Positions 49,516 to 58,400 of a stretch of 64,000 bases of DNA are shown here, piece by piece. The stretch is from Geomonas oryzisoli (lineage in GTDB: Bacteria > Desulfobacterota > Desulfuromonadia > Geobacterales > Geobacteraceae). Every line of letters begins with the position of its first letter. The first letter of the stretch is position 1. The position numbers were made by a program, and so were the translations under genes. The notes below the pieces were generated by a model, which saw nothing but the letters and a program-made list of their open reading frames with translations, searched no databases and was not told the origin of the DNA. The stretch lies in the NCBI RefSeq assembly GCF_018986915.1, contig NZ_CP076723.1, forward strand, positions 1,831,501 to 1,895,500. Reading direction: 5' to 3'.

Positions 49516-50673
49516 TTAGGGGTGCTCCCGGTTTATGGGAAGTTCCAGGTGGAAGGTACTTCCGACGCCGGCTTCGCTCTCGACCCAGATCCTGCCGTGG
49601 TGCGCTTCGGCGGCTAGTTTGCAGAAGGTGAGGCCAAGGCCCGTAGAACAGAGGTTGCGCTTGTATTTGGTGCAGTTGACCTGTCCGAACTTCTGGAAAA
49701 TCTTTTCACGGAATTCGCACGGGATGCCGGGGCCGTTGTCTGTAACGGAATATCGCACCAGGGCTTCGGTCCCTTGCAGGGCTATGGCGATGACACCGTC
49801 CGAGTCGGTAAACTTGAGGGCATTGTGAAGCAGGTTGAATATGATGCGCAGCAGTATGTCGCGGTCAGCGAACACGAGCAGTTCCTGGTTGGCAGGCGGG
49901 ATGCTCACGCTGCGGTTTTGGACGACGGGGCGCAGCTTTTCAAGGGCCGCCCTGCTCAGTTCCAGCAGACCGCACTCCGACAGGTTGAGCTGCATCTGAT
50001 TTTCTTCCAGCTTGCTGACGTCGAGCAGATTGTTGCACATGTCCGACAGTTCCCTGGCGCACACCGCCGCCGAATTAAGCAAACGATTAGAGCGGTCATC
50101 CAGTTTTTCAGCCAGGTCCTTCTGCAGCATCAACAAGGAGGCGCCGACCCCGGTCAGCAAGTTGCGCATGTCGTGCACGATCATGTGGGTGAGCTGGTCC
50201 CGCATTTTCTCCAGCTCTTGCAGGCGGTCGTAGTTTTGTTCGATGAGGCGGTTTTGCTCCTGCAGCGAATCCTGGTACTGCCGCAGGGCGAGGTGGGCGC
50301 GCACCCGCGCCAGCACCTCTTCAGCCTCGAAGGGCTTGGCGATGTAGTCCACGCCGCCGGCGCGGAACCCTGCTATCTTGTCGACGGTCTCATCCAGTGC
50401 GCTGATGAAGATCACCGGGATGTGGCTGAGGAGGGGCATTTCCTTGAGCCGCCGACAGAGCTCGTAGCCGTCCATCTCGGGCATCATTATGTCGAGCAGG
50501 ATCAGGTCCGGGGGCTCCTTCTCGGCCGCGCCCAGTGCCAGCCTGCCGCTTGGAACAGGTCTTACCTTGAAGCCGTTGGATTTGAGGATTTCGGAGAGTA
50601 CCTGAAGGTTGGCCGGCTGGTCGTCGACGATCAGGATATCGGACGTTCGGGAGGAAATGGGGATAGATTCCAT
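49516..50673 (-). CDS. Receiver-linked histidine kinase
   Basis: A 385-residue cytoplasmic protein. The N-terminal receiver (about 10-130) has ILIVDDQPANLQVL, the phospho-acceptor Asp in LILLDIMMPEMDGYELC and YIAKPF. A coiled coil leads to the HisKA-type His167 in THMIVHDMRNLLTG, an HDMRN box common in response-regulator/kinase hybrids. The HATPase domain follows, with DNGPGIP and STGLGLTFCKLA. ATG at 50673 follows AGGAGTCGCAG. It heads a two-gene operon with the membrane hybrid kinase and probably exchanges phosphate with it. Confidence 0.88.
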   Translation of the reverse strand: MESIPISSRTSDILIVDDQPANLQVLSEILKSNGFKVRPVPSGRLALGAAEKEPPDLILLDIMMPEMDGYELCRRLKEMPLLSHIPVIFISALDETVDKIAGFRAGGVDYIAKPFEAEEVLARVRAHLALRQYQDSLQEQNRLIEQNYDRLQELEKMRDQLTHMIVHDMRNLLTGVGASLLMLQKDLAEKLDDRSNRLLNSAAVCARELSDMCNNLLDVSKLEENQMQLNLSECGLLELSRAALEKLRPVVQNRSVSIPPANQELLVFADRDILLRIIFNLLHNALKFTDSDGVIAIALQGTEALVRYSVTDNGPGIPCEFREKIFQKFGQVNCTKYKRNLCSTGLGLTFCKLAAEAHHGRIWVESEAGVGSTFHLELPINREHP

Positions 50674-50881
50674 CTGCGACTCCTGTAGTATTTCGCGAAC
50701 GCTGGGCCAGAAAGAGTATATGAGAGGACGAGGCAGACTTCCATCTGGCATAGATGAAATGCCTCTGTCAGTGGATGCCGTATTAGCATGGGAATACTCC
50801 CAATTTTAGACAGAAAACTGGGAACATACAACTCAAAGGAAGTCGTGGCGCTACCAATGTGGGACCTGCCCGTATGCAGTG

Positions 50882-51751
50882 TCAGAGGGATGGCCGGCGC
50901 TGCCCCGCCCAGATACTCCACAGAACCAGCACCCCACCTACGATCTGCAGGGGCGTGAGGCTCTGCCCCAGCACCAGGAAACCAAGCGCCGTGGCCATGA
51001 CCGGGCTCAACAAGCCGAGCAGCGAGACCGCGGACGGCTGCAGCCGCCGAATCCCCCAGAAAAAGATCATGTAGGTGATGCCGGTACCGAAGATGCCGAG
51101 GTATGCGTAACCGATCACGTTCCTGACGGTGAGCCCCGCGAGCGGTGCCTCGAAGAGAAGCGTGAACGGGAGCAGAAAGATGCCGCCAAAGACCAACTGC
51201 CATCCGGTAAAGGCGGCGATGGGGAGGGGCGTTGCCGCCCAGCGTTTGGTGAGGACCGTGCCCAGGGCCATGCAGCCGGCACCCGCAAAGGCGGCCGCGA
51301 GGCCGATGGCGTCCAGACGGGCGGCCGGGGTGAGTACCAAAAGGGCCACGCCGAAGAGACCGGTGCCGGCGGCGATCCAGGCCAGGCGCGTGGGGGTGTT
51401 TCCCAGCAGCGGCCGGGAGAGCACGATGACCGCCAACGGTTGGGTCGCGATCACGGTAGCGGCAACCCCGCCGGGAAGCCGGTAGGCGGCGATGAAGAGC
51501 AGCGCCTGGAACACGCCGATGTTCAAAAGGCCTAAAAACAGCAGCCGTCCCCACCACTCCCCGCCGGGCGCGCGGCGCTGCAGGGCGACCATGACCAGGC
51601 CGATGGGGAGCACGCGCAGGAGTGCCGCGGTGAGCGGGTGGTTCGGGGGGAGCATCTGGGTGGTCACGATGTAGGTGCTGCCCCAGATGCAGGGGGCGAT
51701 GGCCGTGACGAGGGAGGTGCGCAAAAGGTGCGGCTTCTGTTCGGTGGTCAT
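50882..51751 (-). CDS. EamA/DMT-family transporter
   Basis: A 289-residue inner-membrane protein with ten hydrophobic helices in two EamA repeats. First-repeat motif: IAPCIWGSTYIVTTQML; a second repeat starts around AAAFAGAGCMALGTVLTKRW, with GWQLVFGG and GYAYLGIFGTGITYM. Family members export amino acids or other metabolites; the substrate is not known. The ATG at 51751 is preferred; an in-frame TTG at 51775 would place the start nearer the upstream MFS gene, only 8 bases from its stop. The pair is likely co-transcribed. Confidence 0.88.
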   Translation of the reverse strand: MTTEQKPHLLRTSLVTAIAPCIWGSTYIVTTQMLPPNHPLTAALLRVLPIGLVMVALQRRAPGGEWWGRLLFLGLLNIGVFQALLFIAAYRLPGGVAATVIATQPLAVIVLSRPLLGNTPTRLAWIAAGTGLFGVALLVLTPAARLDAIGLAAAFAGAGCMALGTVLTKRWAATPLPIAAFTGWQLVFGGIFLLPFTLLFEAPLAGLTVRNVIGYAYLGIFGTGITYMIFFWGIRRLQPSAVSLLGLLSPVMATALGFLVLGQSLTPLQIVGGVLVLWSIWAGQRRPSL

Positions 51752-51783
51752 GGTCTGTTCGCCCTGGCGTGTCAACGGTGTGC

Positions 51784-53031
51784 TCAGATGAACTCCTCGA
51801 AGTAGTCGAGGTCCTTGTGGAAGGTCTCCCGCAGCCGCGACAGGGAGAAGAGGGCGATCGCCAGGGTGAGGACGCCCACCACGATGGCGCCGGTTTCGAT
51901 GCCGAGGCTCTTGCGGGCGACCTGGAACAGCATGGTGATGGGAATGGTCATGCCGCGCACGAAGTTGGGAACGGAGGTGGCCACGGTGGCGCGCAGGTTG
52001 GTGCCGAACTGCTCGGCGGCGACGGTGACGAAGATGGCCCAGTAGCCGATGCCGAAGCCGAGCAGGCAGCAGATGCCGTAAAAGGCGCCGGCGCTCACCC
52101 CGGCCGCGGAAAAGTAGACGACTACCGCTGCCACGGTGATCAGCAGGAACAGGAGCACCACCTTCTTGCGGCTCTGCATCACCTGGCTCAAAACGCCGCT
52201 GGCGAGGTCTCCGCCGACCAGCCCGAGATAGCAGTACATCACGGCGTTGCCCGCGCTCACGGCGCCCTGCACGTTCAACACCTTGGCGAACTCCGGCGAG
52301 AAGGTGATCAACACCCCGACCACGAACCAGGAGGGAAGCCCGATCAGGATCGAATGCAGGAAGCGCCCGAAACGGTCCCGGGAGGTGAACAGCGCCAGGA
52401 AGTTCCCCTTGGACATCTCCCTCGACTCCATCCCCTTGAACATCCCCGATTCGGCGACGCTCAGCCTCAGCACCAGGAGCATCAGCCCCAGGATGCCCCC
52501 CATGACGAAGGCGGTGCGCCAGTCGAACTGCCTGGCGACGAAATTGGCCAGGATGGCGCCGGACACGCCGACCGTGGCGACGATCATGGTGCCGTAGCCC
52601 CGGATGGAGCGGTGCAGCACCTCGGAGACCAGCGTGATCCCGGCGCCCAGCTCACCCGCCAGCCCGATGCCGGCCAGGAACCGGAGCAGGGCGTAGCTCT
52701 CGATGGAATGCACCATGCCGTTGGCGAGGTTGGCCAGGGAGTAGATGAAGATGGAGCCGAACATGATCTTCAGGCGCCCCTTGCGGTCCCCGAGGATCCC
52801 CCAGAGGATGCCGCCCAGCAGCATGCCCGCCATCTGCATGTTGAGCAGGAATACCCCCTGGTCGATCAGTTCCCGGCCGGTGAGTCCGATCCCCTTCAGG
52901 CTCGGCACCCTGACGATGCTGAAAAGCACCAGGTCGTATATGTCGACGAAGTAGCCCAGGGCGGCCACGATCACCGGGAGGCCCAGTACCTGCCGCAGCA
53001 GGGCCTGTTGGTTGTCGCTGGTTGATGTCAT
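51784..53031 (-). CDS. Major facilitator superfamily transporter (metabolite:H+ symporter-like)
   Basis: A 415-residue protein with 12 hydrophobic helices. Features of the sugar/metabolite symporter branch: YFVDIYDLVLFSIVR in helix 1, the loop 2-3 motif GGILWGILGDRKGR, and RFLAGIGLAGELGAGITLVSE in helices 4-5. The RSIRGYGTMIV segment recalls aromatic-acid or dicarboxylate MHS transporters. Substrate not determined. GGAGACGAGC precedes the ATG. It lies 31 bases downstream of a lipoprotein gene and just upstream of the DMT gene. Confidence 0.88.
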   Translation of the reverse strand: MTSTSDNQQALLRQVLGLPVIVAALGYFVDIYDLVLFSIVRVPSLKGIGLTGRELIDQGVFLLNMQMAGMLLGGILWGILGDRKGRLKIMFGSIFIYSLANLANGMVHSIESYALLRFLAGIGLAGELGAGITLVSEVLHRSIRGYGTMIVATVGVSGAILANFVARQFDWRTAFVMGGILGLMLLVLRLSVAESGMFKGMESREMSKGNFLALFTSRDRFGRFLHSILIGLPSWFVVGVLITFSPEFAKVLNVQGAVSAGNAVMYCYLGLVGGDLASGVLSQVMQSRKKVVLLFLLITVAAVVVYFSAAGVSAGAFYGICCLLGFGIGYWAIFVTVAAEQFGTNLRATVATSVPNFVRGMTIPITMLFQVARKSLGIETGAIVVGVLTLAIALFSLSRLRETFHKDLDYFEEFI

Positions 53032-53062
53032 GCTCGTCTCCGATGATTCCGGTGGGAAGGCG

Positions 53063-53470
53063 CTACCGGCAAGGTGTTTCGGCTCCGTAGGGGAGGGTGA
53101 AGAGCGGTTTCAGCCCCAAGGCCGATGCCGCCCGGGCCTGGTCCAGGGGGATCTCCAAGACGGCGAGGCGGCCATCGGGAGCGCCGCAGACCGACGGATA
53201 GATCGCGCCGTCCACGCCGCAACTGGTCTGGTACACCGTGATGCCAGCCGCCCGGACGTCCCGCTCGATCTGTGCCACGGTCTTGCCTCCCCCGGTGCAC
53301 TGGACCGAGTCCAGCGACTGGTAGAACTTGACGCCGGGGTCGGGGGGGCTTTTGAGGGGGCACATGCAGCCGGAGAGGAGGAAGCAGGAGGCCAGGAAGG
53401 CAGCGGTGCGGCAGAAAAGGCGGTAGTCGTATTTGCTCGGTTGAATGAGGTAGCGGTCCAGGTTCGACAT
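53063..53470 (-). CDS. Predicted lipoprotein of unknown function
   Basis: A 135-residue protein with a long N-terminal region (YDYRLFCRTAAFLASCFLLSGC) and a lipobox LSGC ending at Cys35. The mature part has four further cysteines (CTGGGK, TSCGVDG, SVCGAPDG, TPCR), perhaps two disulfides. The motif IYPSVCGAPDGRLAVLEIP is not recognised. Predicted attachment is to the inner or outer membrane. It follows a promoter with a perfect palindromic operator and may be co-transcribed with the downstream MFS and DMT genes. Confidence 0.7.
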   Translation of the reverse strand: MSNLDRYLIQPSKYDYRLFCRTAAFLASCFLLSGCMCPLKSPPDPGVKFYQSLDSVQCTGGGKTVAQIERDVRAAGITVYQTSCGVDGAIYPSVCGAPDGRLAVLEIPLDQARAASALGLKPLFTLPYGAETPCR

Positions 53471-53507
53471 AGGCTCGTTTCCGTTTATCTGCAGGTATGG
53501 TCGGGTT

Positions 53508-53526
53508 TATTAGAATGTATCTAATA
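53508..53526. promoter_or_regulatory. Perfect operator-like palindrome
   Basis: TATTAGA (53508-53514) and TCTAATA (53520-53526) are perfect inverted arms around ATGTA. The right arm forms the -10 element TATTAG of the minus-strand promoter, so a bound repressor would block initiation. Confidence 0.55.
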
Positions 53527-53550
53527 CACCGGGCGCAGCTGCAAAGTCAA
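53521..53550 (-). promoter_or_regulatory. Sigma-70 promoter of the lipoprotein-MFS-DMT genes
   Basis: On the minus strand TTGACT and TATTAG are separated by 18 bases, about 50 bases upstream of the lipoprotein start. Confidence 0.55.
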
Positions 53551-53654
53551 TCGGAATAAGAGCTTAGTCCTGTTCGGCTACTCGTTGGCCGACCGGATGA
53601 TCCGGCAGTGCCGTGGGGGGAACGACGGGTGGAAGCTGTGGAGAAGGTGCCGGC

Positions 53655-55340
53655 TCAAGCCTGTGATGCTCCGCCGTCGTGGCCCTTGGTGGCGGCACAG
53701 CTTCCCTCGATGCGGTCGCGACCCTTCTCCTTTGCCTCGTACAGGGCCTCGTCGGCCATCGACAGAAGTTGCTGTAGGGTGTCGCCGTCCACGGGGAAGA
53801 CGGCTACCCCGGCCGAGATGGAGATGCGCCCGAGGTGCTGTTTCCCCACGATCACGTGCAGCCCCTTTACCGCGTCCCTGATCCGGTTGCCGATCTCGAA
53901 GGCCATGTCGCAGTCGGCATCGGGCAGGATGATGGTGAACTCCTCGCCCCCGAAACGGCAGGCGATGTCGCTGTCGCGCACGTTCTTCTGCAGGACTTGA
54001 CCGATCTCCTTCAGGACGTGGTCGCCCGCCTCGTGGCCGAAGGCGTCGTTGAACTTCTTGAAGTGATCGACGTCGAGCATGATGACGCTGAGCGGCTGGT
54101 TGGTTCTCGTTGCCCGGCTGATCTCCCTAAGCAGCGACTCCTCCATGTGGCGCCGGTTCAAAAGCCCCGTCAGCGGATCCCGGATCGAGAGTTCCCTCAG
54201 CTGTTCCCGCAACTGCAGGCTCCTGATGCCAAGCGCGACCTGCTCGGCGAACGCGGTGGCCCTCGCTTTCCTCCTGGCCAGCTCGTCTTGCTCGATATCC
54301 CGGGGAACGTGGAGGTAGAGCGACCCGAGGGTCTCGTGATGCGCGGCCAAAGGGATGCAGAGGTGCGTCCCTGTGCGGCCCTCGACGTGCTGGCACTGCA
54401 CATCCGATTTGGCGACACTGGCGTGCGCCTGGCCGAGCCGCATGGCCCAGCACTGGTCCGGGGTGAACGGGGCGAGGTTCACGGCACCCCAGGTTGCGCT
54501 GTCGGTCATCAGCGTTCTGGATGCGTTGATCAGGTCGATGGCGCCGGCATCGTCGGGAAACAGCTTTTCTCCGTAGCAGGAGAGGATGCCGCGCGCCTCA
54601 TCGAGGGTCGCGCAGGACTGCAGCAGCTGCGTCATGTTGCTCAGGTCGGAGATGTCTTTGTTGGCAGCCTGCAGGTCCCCTGTGGCGATGAGGTGGCTGC
54701 GCGATTCGTGGCGCGCGATGTAGTAGCTGAGGCTCAGCAGGATGATGGCGATGGAGATGCCGGACAGCACCACGATGGTCAGGACCAGCAGGGTCGTGTG
54801 CTCCTTGCTGCGCCTCTCGCCCAGCAGCTGCTTCTCATGGTCTTTGATCTCGTCGATCCGTACCCGGACCGCGGTCATCAGGGTGGTCCCCTCCTCGGTC
54901 AGCTGCGCCTGTTGGGGCGCTCGGTACCCCCTCCTGTCGTATTCGGTTATGGAGAGCCTGAAGATGGCGAGCTTTCGGTTGATGAGCTCCGACACTCTGG
55001 CTAGCCGCTGCTGCTGGCTCGGGTTGTCGGTGGTGAGCTGCAGTACTTCGCGGAGGTTCTCTTCCGTTTTCTGAGCGAACAGCTCGCAGCGGGCCTTCTG
55101 CTGCGTATTGCCGGTCAGGATGTAGGCGCGTCTGCTGCTCTCGGCCTGGAGCAGGCCGTTGCTGAGCTCGTCGACCGCCATGATCACATCGTAGGTGTGC
55201 TGGGTCCAGTCGTTGGTCTGGGCCAGTTCGGTCCTGATGTGGTAGGACAGAAAGAGCATCACTGTCAGCAGCAGTAGCGCCGCCGAGAAAGTGAGGTCGA
55301 TGGTCCTGATCCTGTTGTGTGCGCGGTTGAAGTAAGCCAA
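53655..55340 (-). CDS. Diguanylate cyclase with CHASE3 and GAF sensor domains
   Basis: Makes cyclic di-GMP from two GTP. The 561 residues have TM1 (about 16-33), a CHASE3 periplasmic helix bundle (about 40-178), TM2 (about 184-208), a GAF domain (about 238-375) and a GGDEF domain (about 380-545). Active site: GGEEF (464-468), metal-binding MLDVDHFKKF, and the inhibitory RxxD as RDSD (455-458), five residues before. Asp440 in NDAFGHEAGD is the guanine-selecting residue, which is Ser in the cGAMP-making Hypr enzymes of Geobacter, so this looks like a canonical c-di-GMP enzyme. The start is TTG, with AAAAGG seven bases upstream. Confidence 0.93.
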   Translation of the reverse strand: MAYFNRAHNRIRTIDLTFSAALLLLTVMLFLSYHIRTELAQTNDWTQHTYDVIMAVDELSNGLLQAESSRRAYILTGNTQQKARCELFAQKTEENLREVLQLTTDNPSQQQRLARVSELINRKLAIFRLSITEYDRRGYRAPQQAQLTEEGTTLMTAVRVRIDEIKDHEKQLLGERRSKEHTTLLVLTIVVLSGISIAIILLSLSYYIARHESRSHLIATGDLQAANKDISDLSNMTQLLQSCATLDEARGILSCYGEKLFPDDAGAIDLINASRTLMTDSATWGAVNLAPFTPDQCWAMRLGQAHASVAKSDVQCQHVEGRTGTHLCIPLAAHHETLGSLYLHVPRDIEQDELARRKARATAFAEQVALGIRSLQLREQLRELSIRDPLTGLLNRRHMEESLLREISRATRTNQPLSVIMLDVDHFKKFNDAFGHEAGDHVLKEIGQVLQKNVRDSDIACRFGGEEFTIILPDADCDMAFEIGNRIRDAVKGLHVIVGKQHLGRISISAGVAVFPVDGDTLQQLLSMADEALYEAKEKGRDRIEGSCAATKGHDGGASQA

Positions 55341-55463
55341 CGTGTCGCCTTTTGTCTGTTCCGACGGTGTAATCCGGGACTCGTCGTCCTCTGAATGGAC
55401 GAACCCAAACTACTGTATCGGTGCGGCCCACTGTTAACTTTAGGCCGACGCCGGCGTCACCGG

Positions 55464-58400
55464 CTAGTATCCCGTGCGCAAAAGAGCAAGGAGCTCTTCT
55501 ACCGTGACCTTTCCCGATAGATCGCTCTCTTCGAGCAGACTGTCGGCGAGCCCGCGCTTTTGCTGGTGCAGCCCGACGATCTTTTCTTCGATGGTCCCCT
55601 TGGCGACCAGCCGGTAGATGGTAACCGGACGCTGCTGACCGATGCGGTGGGCCCGGTCCGAGGCCTGATCCTCGACCGCCGGATTCCACCAGGGGTCCAT
55701 GTGGATGACGTAATCGGCGGCGGTGAGGTTGAGCCCGACCCCGCCGGCCTTGAGGCTGATGAGGAAGAGGTCGCCCGCGCCGGACTGGAAGGCGTCGACG
55801 CGTTCCTTGCGCTGCGGGGCCGGAGTGCTGCCGTCCAGGTACTGGTAGGGGATGCCGGCGCGATCCAGGTAGTCCCGGATGATCTCCAGGTGTCCCACGA
55901 ACTGGCTGAAGACCAGCGCCTTGTGGCGGTTCTCGCGCAGTTCGTCGACGATCTCGGCGAAGGCCGCCAGCTTGGCGCTCGGTATGGCGCTGTCCGGCAG
56001 CACCAGGCGCGGGTTGCAGCAGGCGCGGCGCAGCCGCATGATCTCCGCCAGGATCTTCAGATGCAGTTCGCCCTTACCCTCCACCTTGTCGACGCCGGCC
56101 AGGTTGTCCAGGGCGCTCTTCCTGATCGCCTCGTACAGCGCGGCCTCTTCCATCCCCAGTTCCACCGGTATGGTGATCTCCGTCCTGGGGGGGAGCTCCT
56201 CGAGCACCTGGTTCTTGGTGCGGCGCAGGATGAAGGGCTGGATCAGTCGTTTCAGCCGCTGGCGAGCCTTCTTGTCCTCGCTCTTCTCGATGGGGGCGGC
56301 GTACCTCACGTTGAACTGCTTCAGCGAACCGAGCAGGCCGGGGTTGATGAAGCGGAACACGTTCCAGAGCTCGCCCAGGTGGTTCTCGATCGGGGTGCCC
56401 GTGGCTACCATCTTGAATTGCCCCTGCAGCATCATGGCGGCCTGGCTTCTCTTGGTGGCCATGTTCTTGATGGCCTGCGCCTCGTCGAGAACGATCGCCT
56501 GCCAGGACACCGCCTCCAAAAGCTCCGCGTCCTGCTGCAGCAGACCGTAGCTGCAGATGACCAGGTCGAGCGGCTTGAGCCCCTGCAGCAGTTCGGATCG
56601 TTTCGGGCCGCCGTAGACGATGCGGTTGAGGGTCGGTGCGAAGCGGGCCGTCTCGCTCTCCCAGTTCAGGCAGACCGAGGTGGGGGCCACCACCAGGGAG
56701 GGACCCTGCGGCGCCATGCTGAGGATCTGGGCCAGCGCCTGGACCGTCTTGCCCAGCCCCATGTCGTCGGCGAGGCAGGCCCCCACGCCCCAGTAGGAGA
56801 GCCGGTTCAGCCAGTTGAACCCCTCCACCTGGTAGCCGCGCAGCTCGGCCTGCAGCGTGCCCGGCAGTTGCGGCCGATATGCTTCGGCCTCGTGCAGCCG
56901 TTTCATCTGCGCCTGCCAGTAGCGGTCGCCCTGGAACTCGGCGGCTTCTGCTGCGAAATCCTCGAAGAGGGAAGAGGCGAGGGGATGGAAGCGGAAAGCG
57001 GCGCCGTGGGGATCGGCACAGGCGGCGAGATCGTCGAGGTAGCGCCGCAGCTGGGAGGAGAGGGCGAGGAATTCACCGTCCCCCAGTTCCACGAAGCGAC
57101 CCTGCGCGCCGCGGGCGAGATCCACCAGCTGGCGCAGATCGAGTGCCAGCGCCTCGTTGACCTTCACCTCCCCCTCGAGCTCGAAATAGTCCTTCGCCTG
57201 CTTCACGGAAAGCTTGCAATGTCCGGGGCCAACCGTCTGTTTTATCTTGAACCCGGCTCCCTGGGGCCAGGAAACCCGGACCGACTCACCCTGCGCCTGC
57301 AACTGCACCAGCAGTTCCAGCGCGCTTTCCGTTGCGGCGACCAGCCACTCCCCCTCGATCTCCTCGATCTCCGCCAGAACGGTGAGCTGGGTCAGGGCCG
57401 CGGCGGCCCGCTCCTGTTCCAGCTTGAGGTCCCGCCTGGTCTGCAGCCGTTTTCCCTCGATCTCGGCGAGCACCGTCTCGCCGCCGGCACCGGGACGGAA
57501 ATAGGGGCCGGCGTCCCGGAAGGGGCGCACCAGGAGCTGCAGACGGAGCCCGGCCTGGTAAGGGAGCAGGTGGAAATGCGGCGTCGGGTCACCCGGAATC
57601 TGTTCGGCGGTATCGACGCCGATGTCGGAGTGTACGGTGAGGACGGCAGCGAGCGAGTTGATGGCGGCCAGCGCCTGGTCCTTGGCCCGGGCGGGAAGCT
57701 TCAGCCCCGCCCCGATGATGGCGGAGATCTTGGTGTACTCGTTTCTCGCCTGGTAGACCTTGATCCGGGTCGGTGTCTCCTTCTGGAGGTAGAGCTTCTG
57801 ACCCTGCTGGAAGGGTGGGAAGAACTGCAGCTGCAGGAATTCACCCTCGGTGGTGAGCTGGATTTCCGGTTCACCGTGCACCAGTTCCAGGCGAACCGAG
57901 GCGGCCGCGTCGAGGTAGACCTGCGGGTGGCCGATCATGAGCGGCACCGCCTGGTCCTGGTCCAGGACGTAGCTCTCCCGGTTGTAGTAGCCGGCGCCGC
58001 GATCCTTCTTGATGCAGGCGCAGACGAGGCGGTCCTGGGAGCTGAGAAAGTCGAGGCTGTCGGCGTCTTCGGCCAGCCTTTTGAGCGCGACGTTTCGGCC
58101 TCCGCTCCACTTGCCGGTCGGTGTCTGCTTCTGTTCCCTGGGGGTTATCTGGAAGAAGCCGCGCATCTCCTCGAAATGCCAGATGAGGCGCGACTGGGGC
58201 CCCTCCGCCCCGGCCGCCTCGTCGCTGTTCAGGCGCAGCAGTGCCGAGATGGCGCTTTGCCACGACTCGACCGGGGCGAGGGCGCGGTACAAGGGGATCG
58301 GCGCCTTACCCGGGGCGGGTTCCGCCACATCAGCCGCACCCGCTGCCTCGATCTCGCGGGCAATCCAGCGGTGCCCGGAATCCTTCAACCGCTGCACCAA

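Noticed and set aside
50674-50881. GGGA-GTAT-TCCC short palindrome near 50795 as an operator
   Set aside because: Only four base pairs per arm and no consistent position relative to a promoter.
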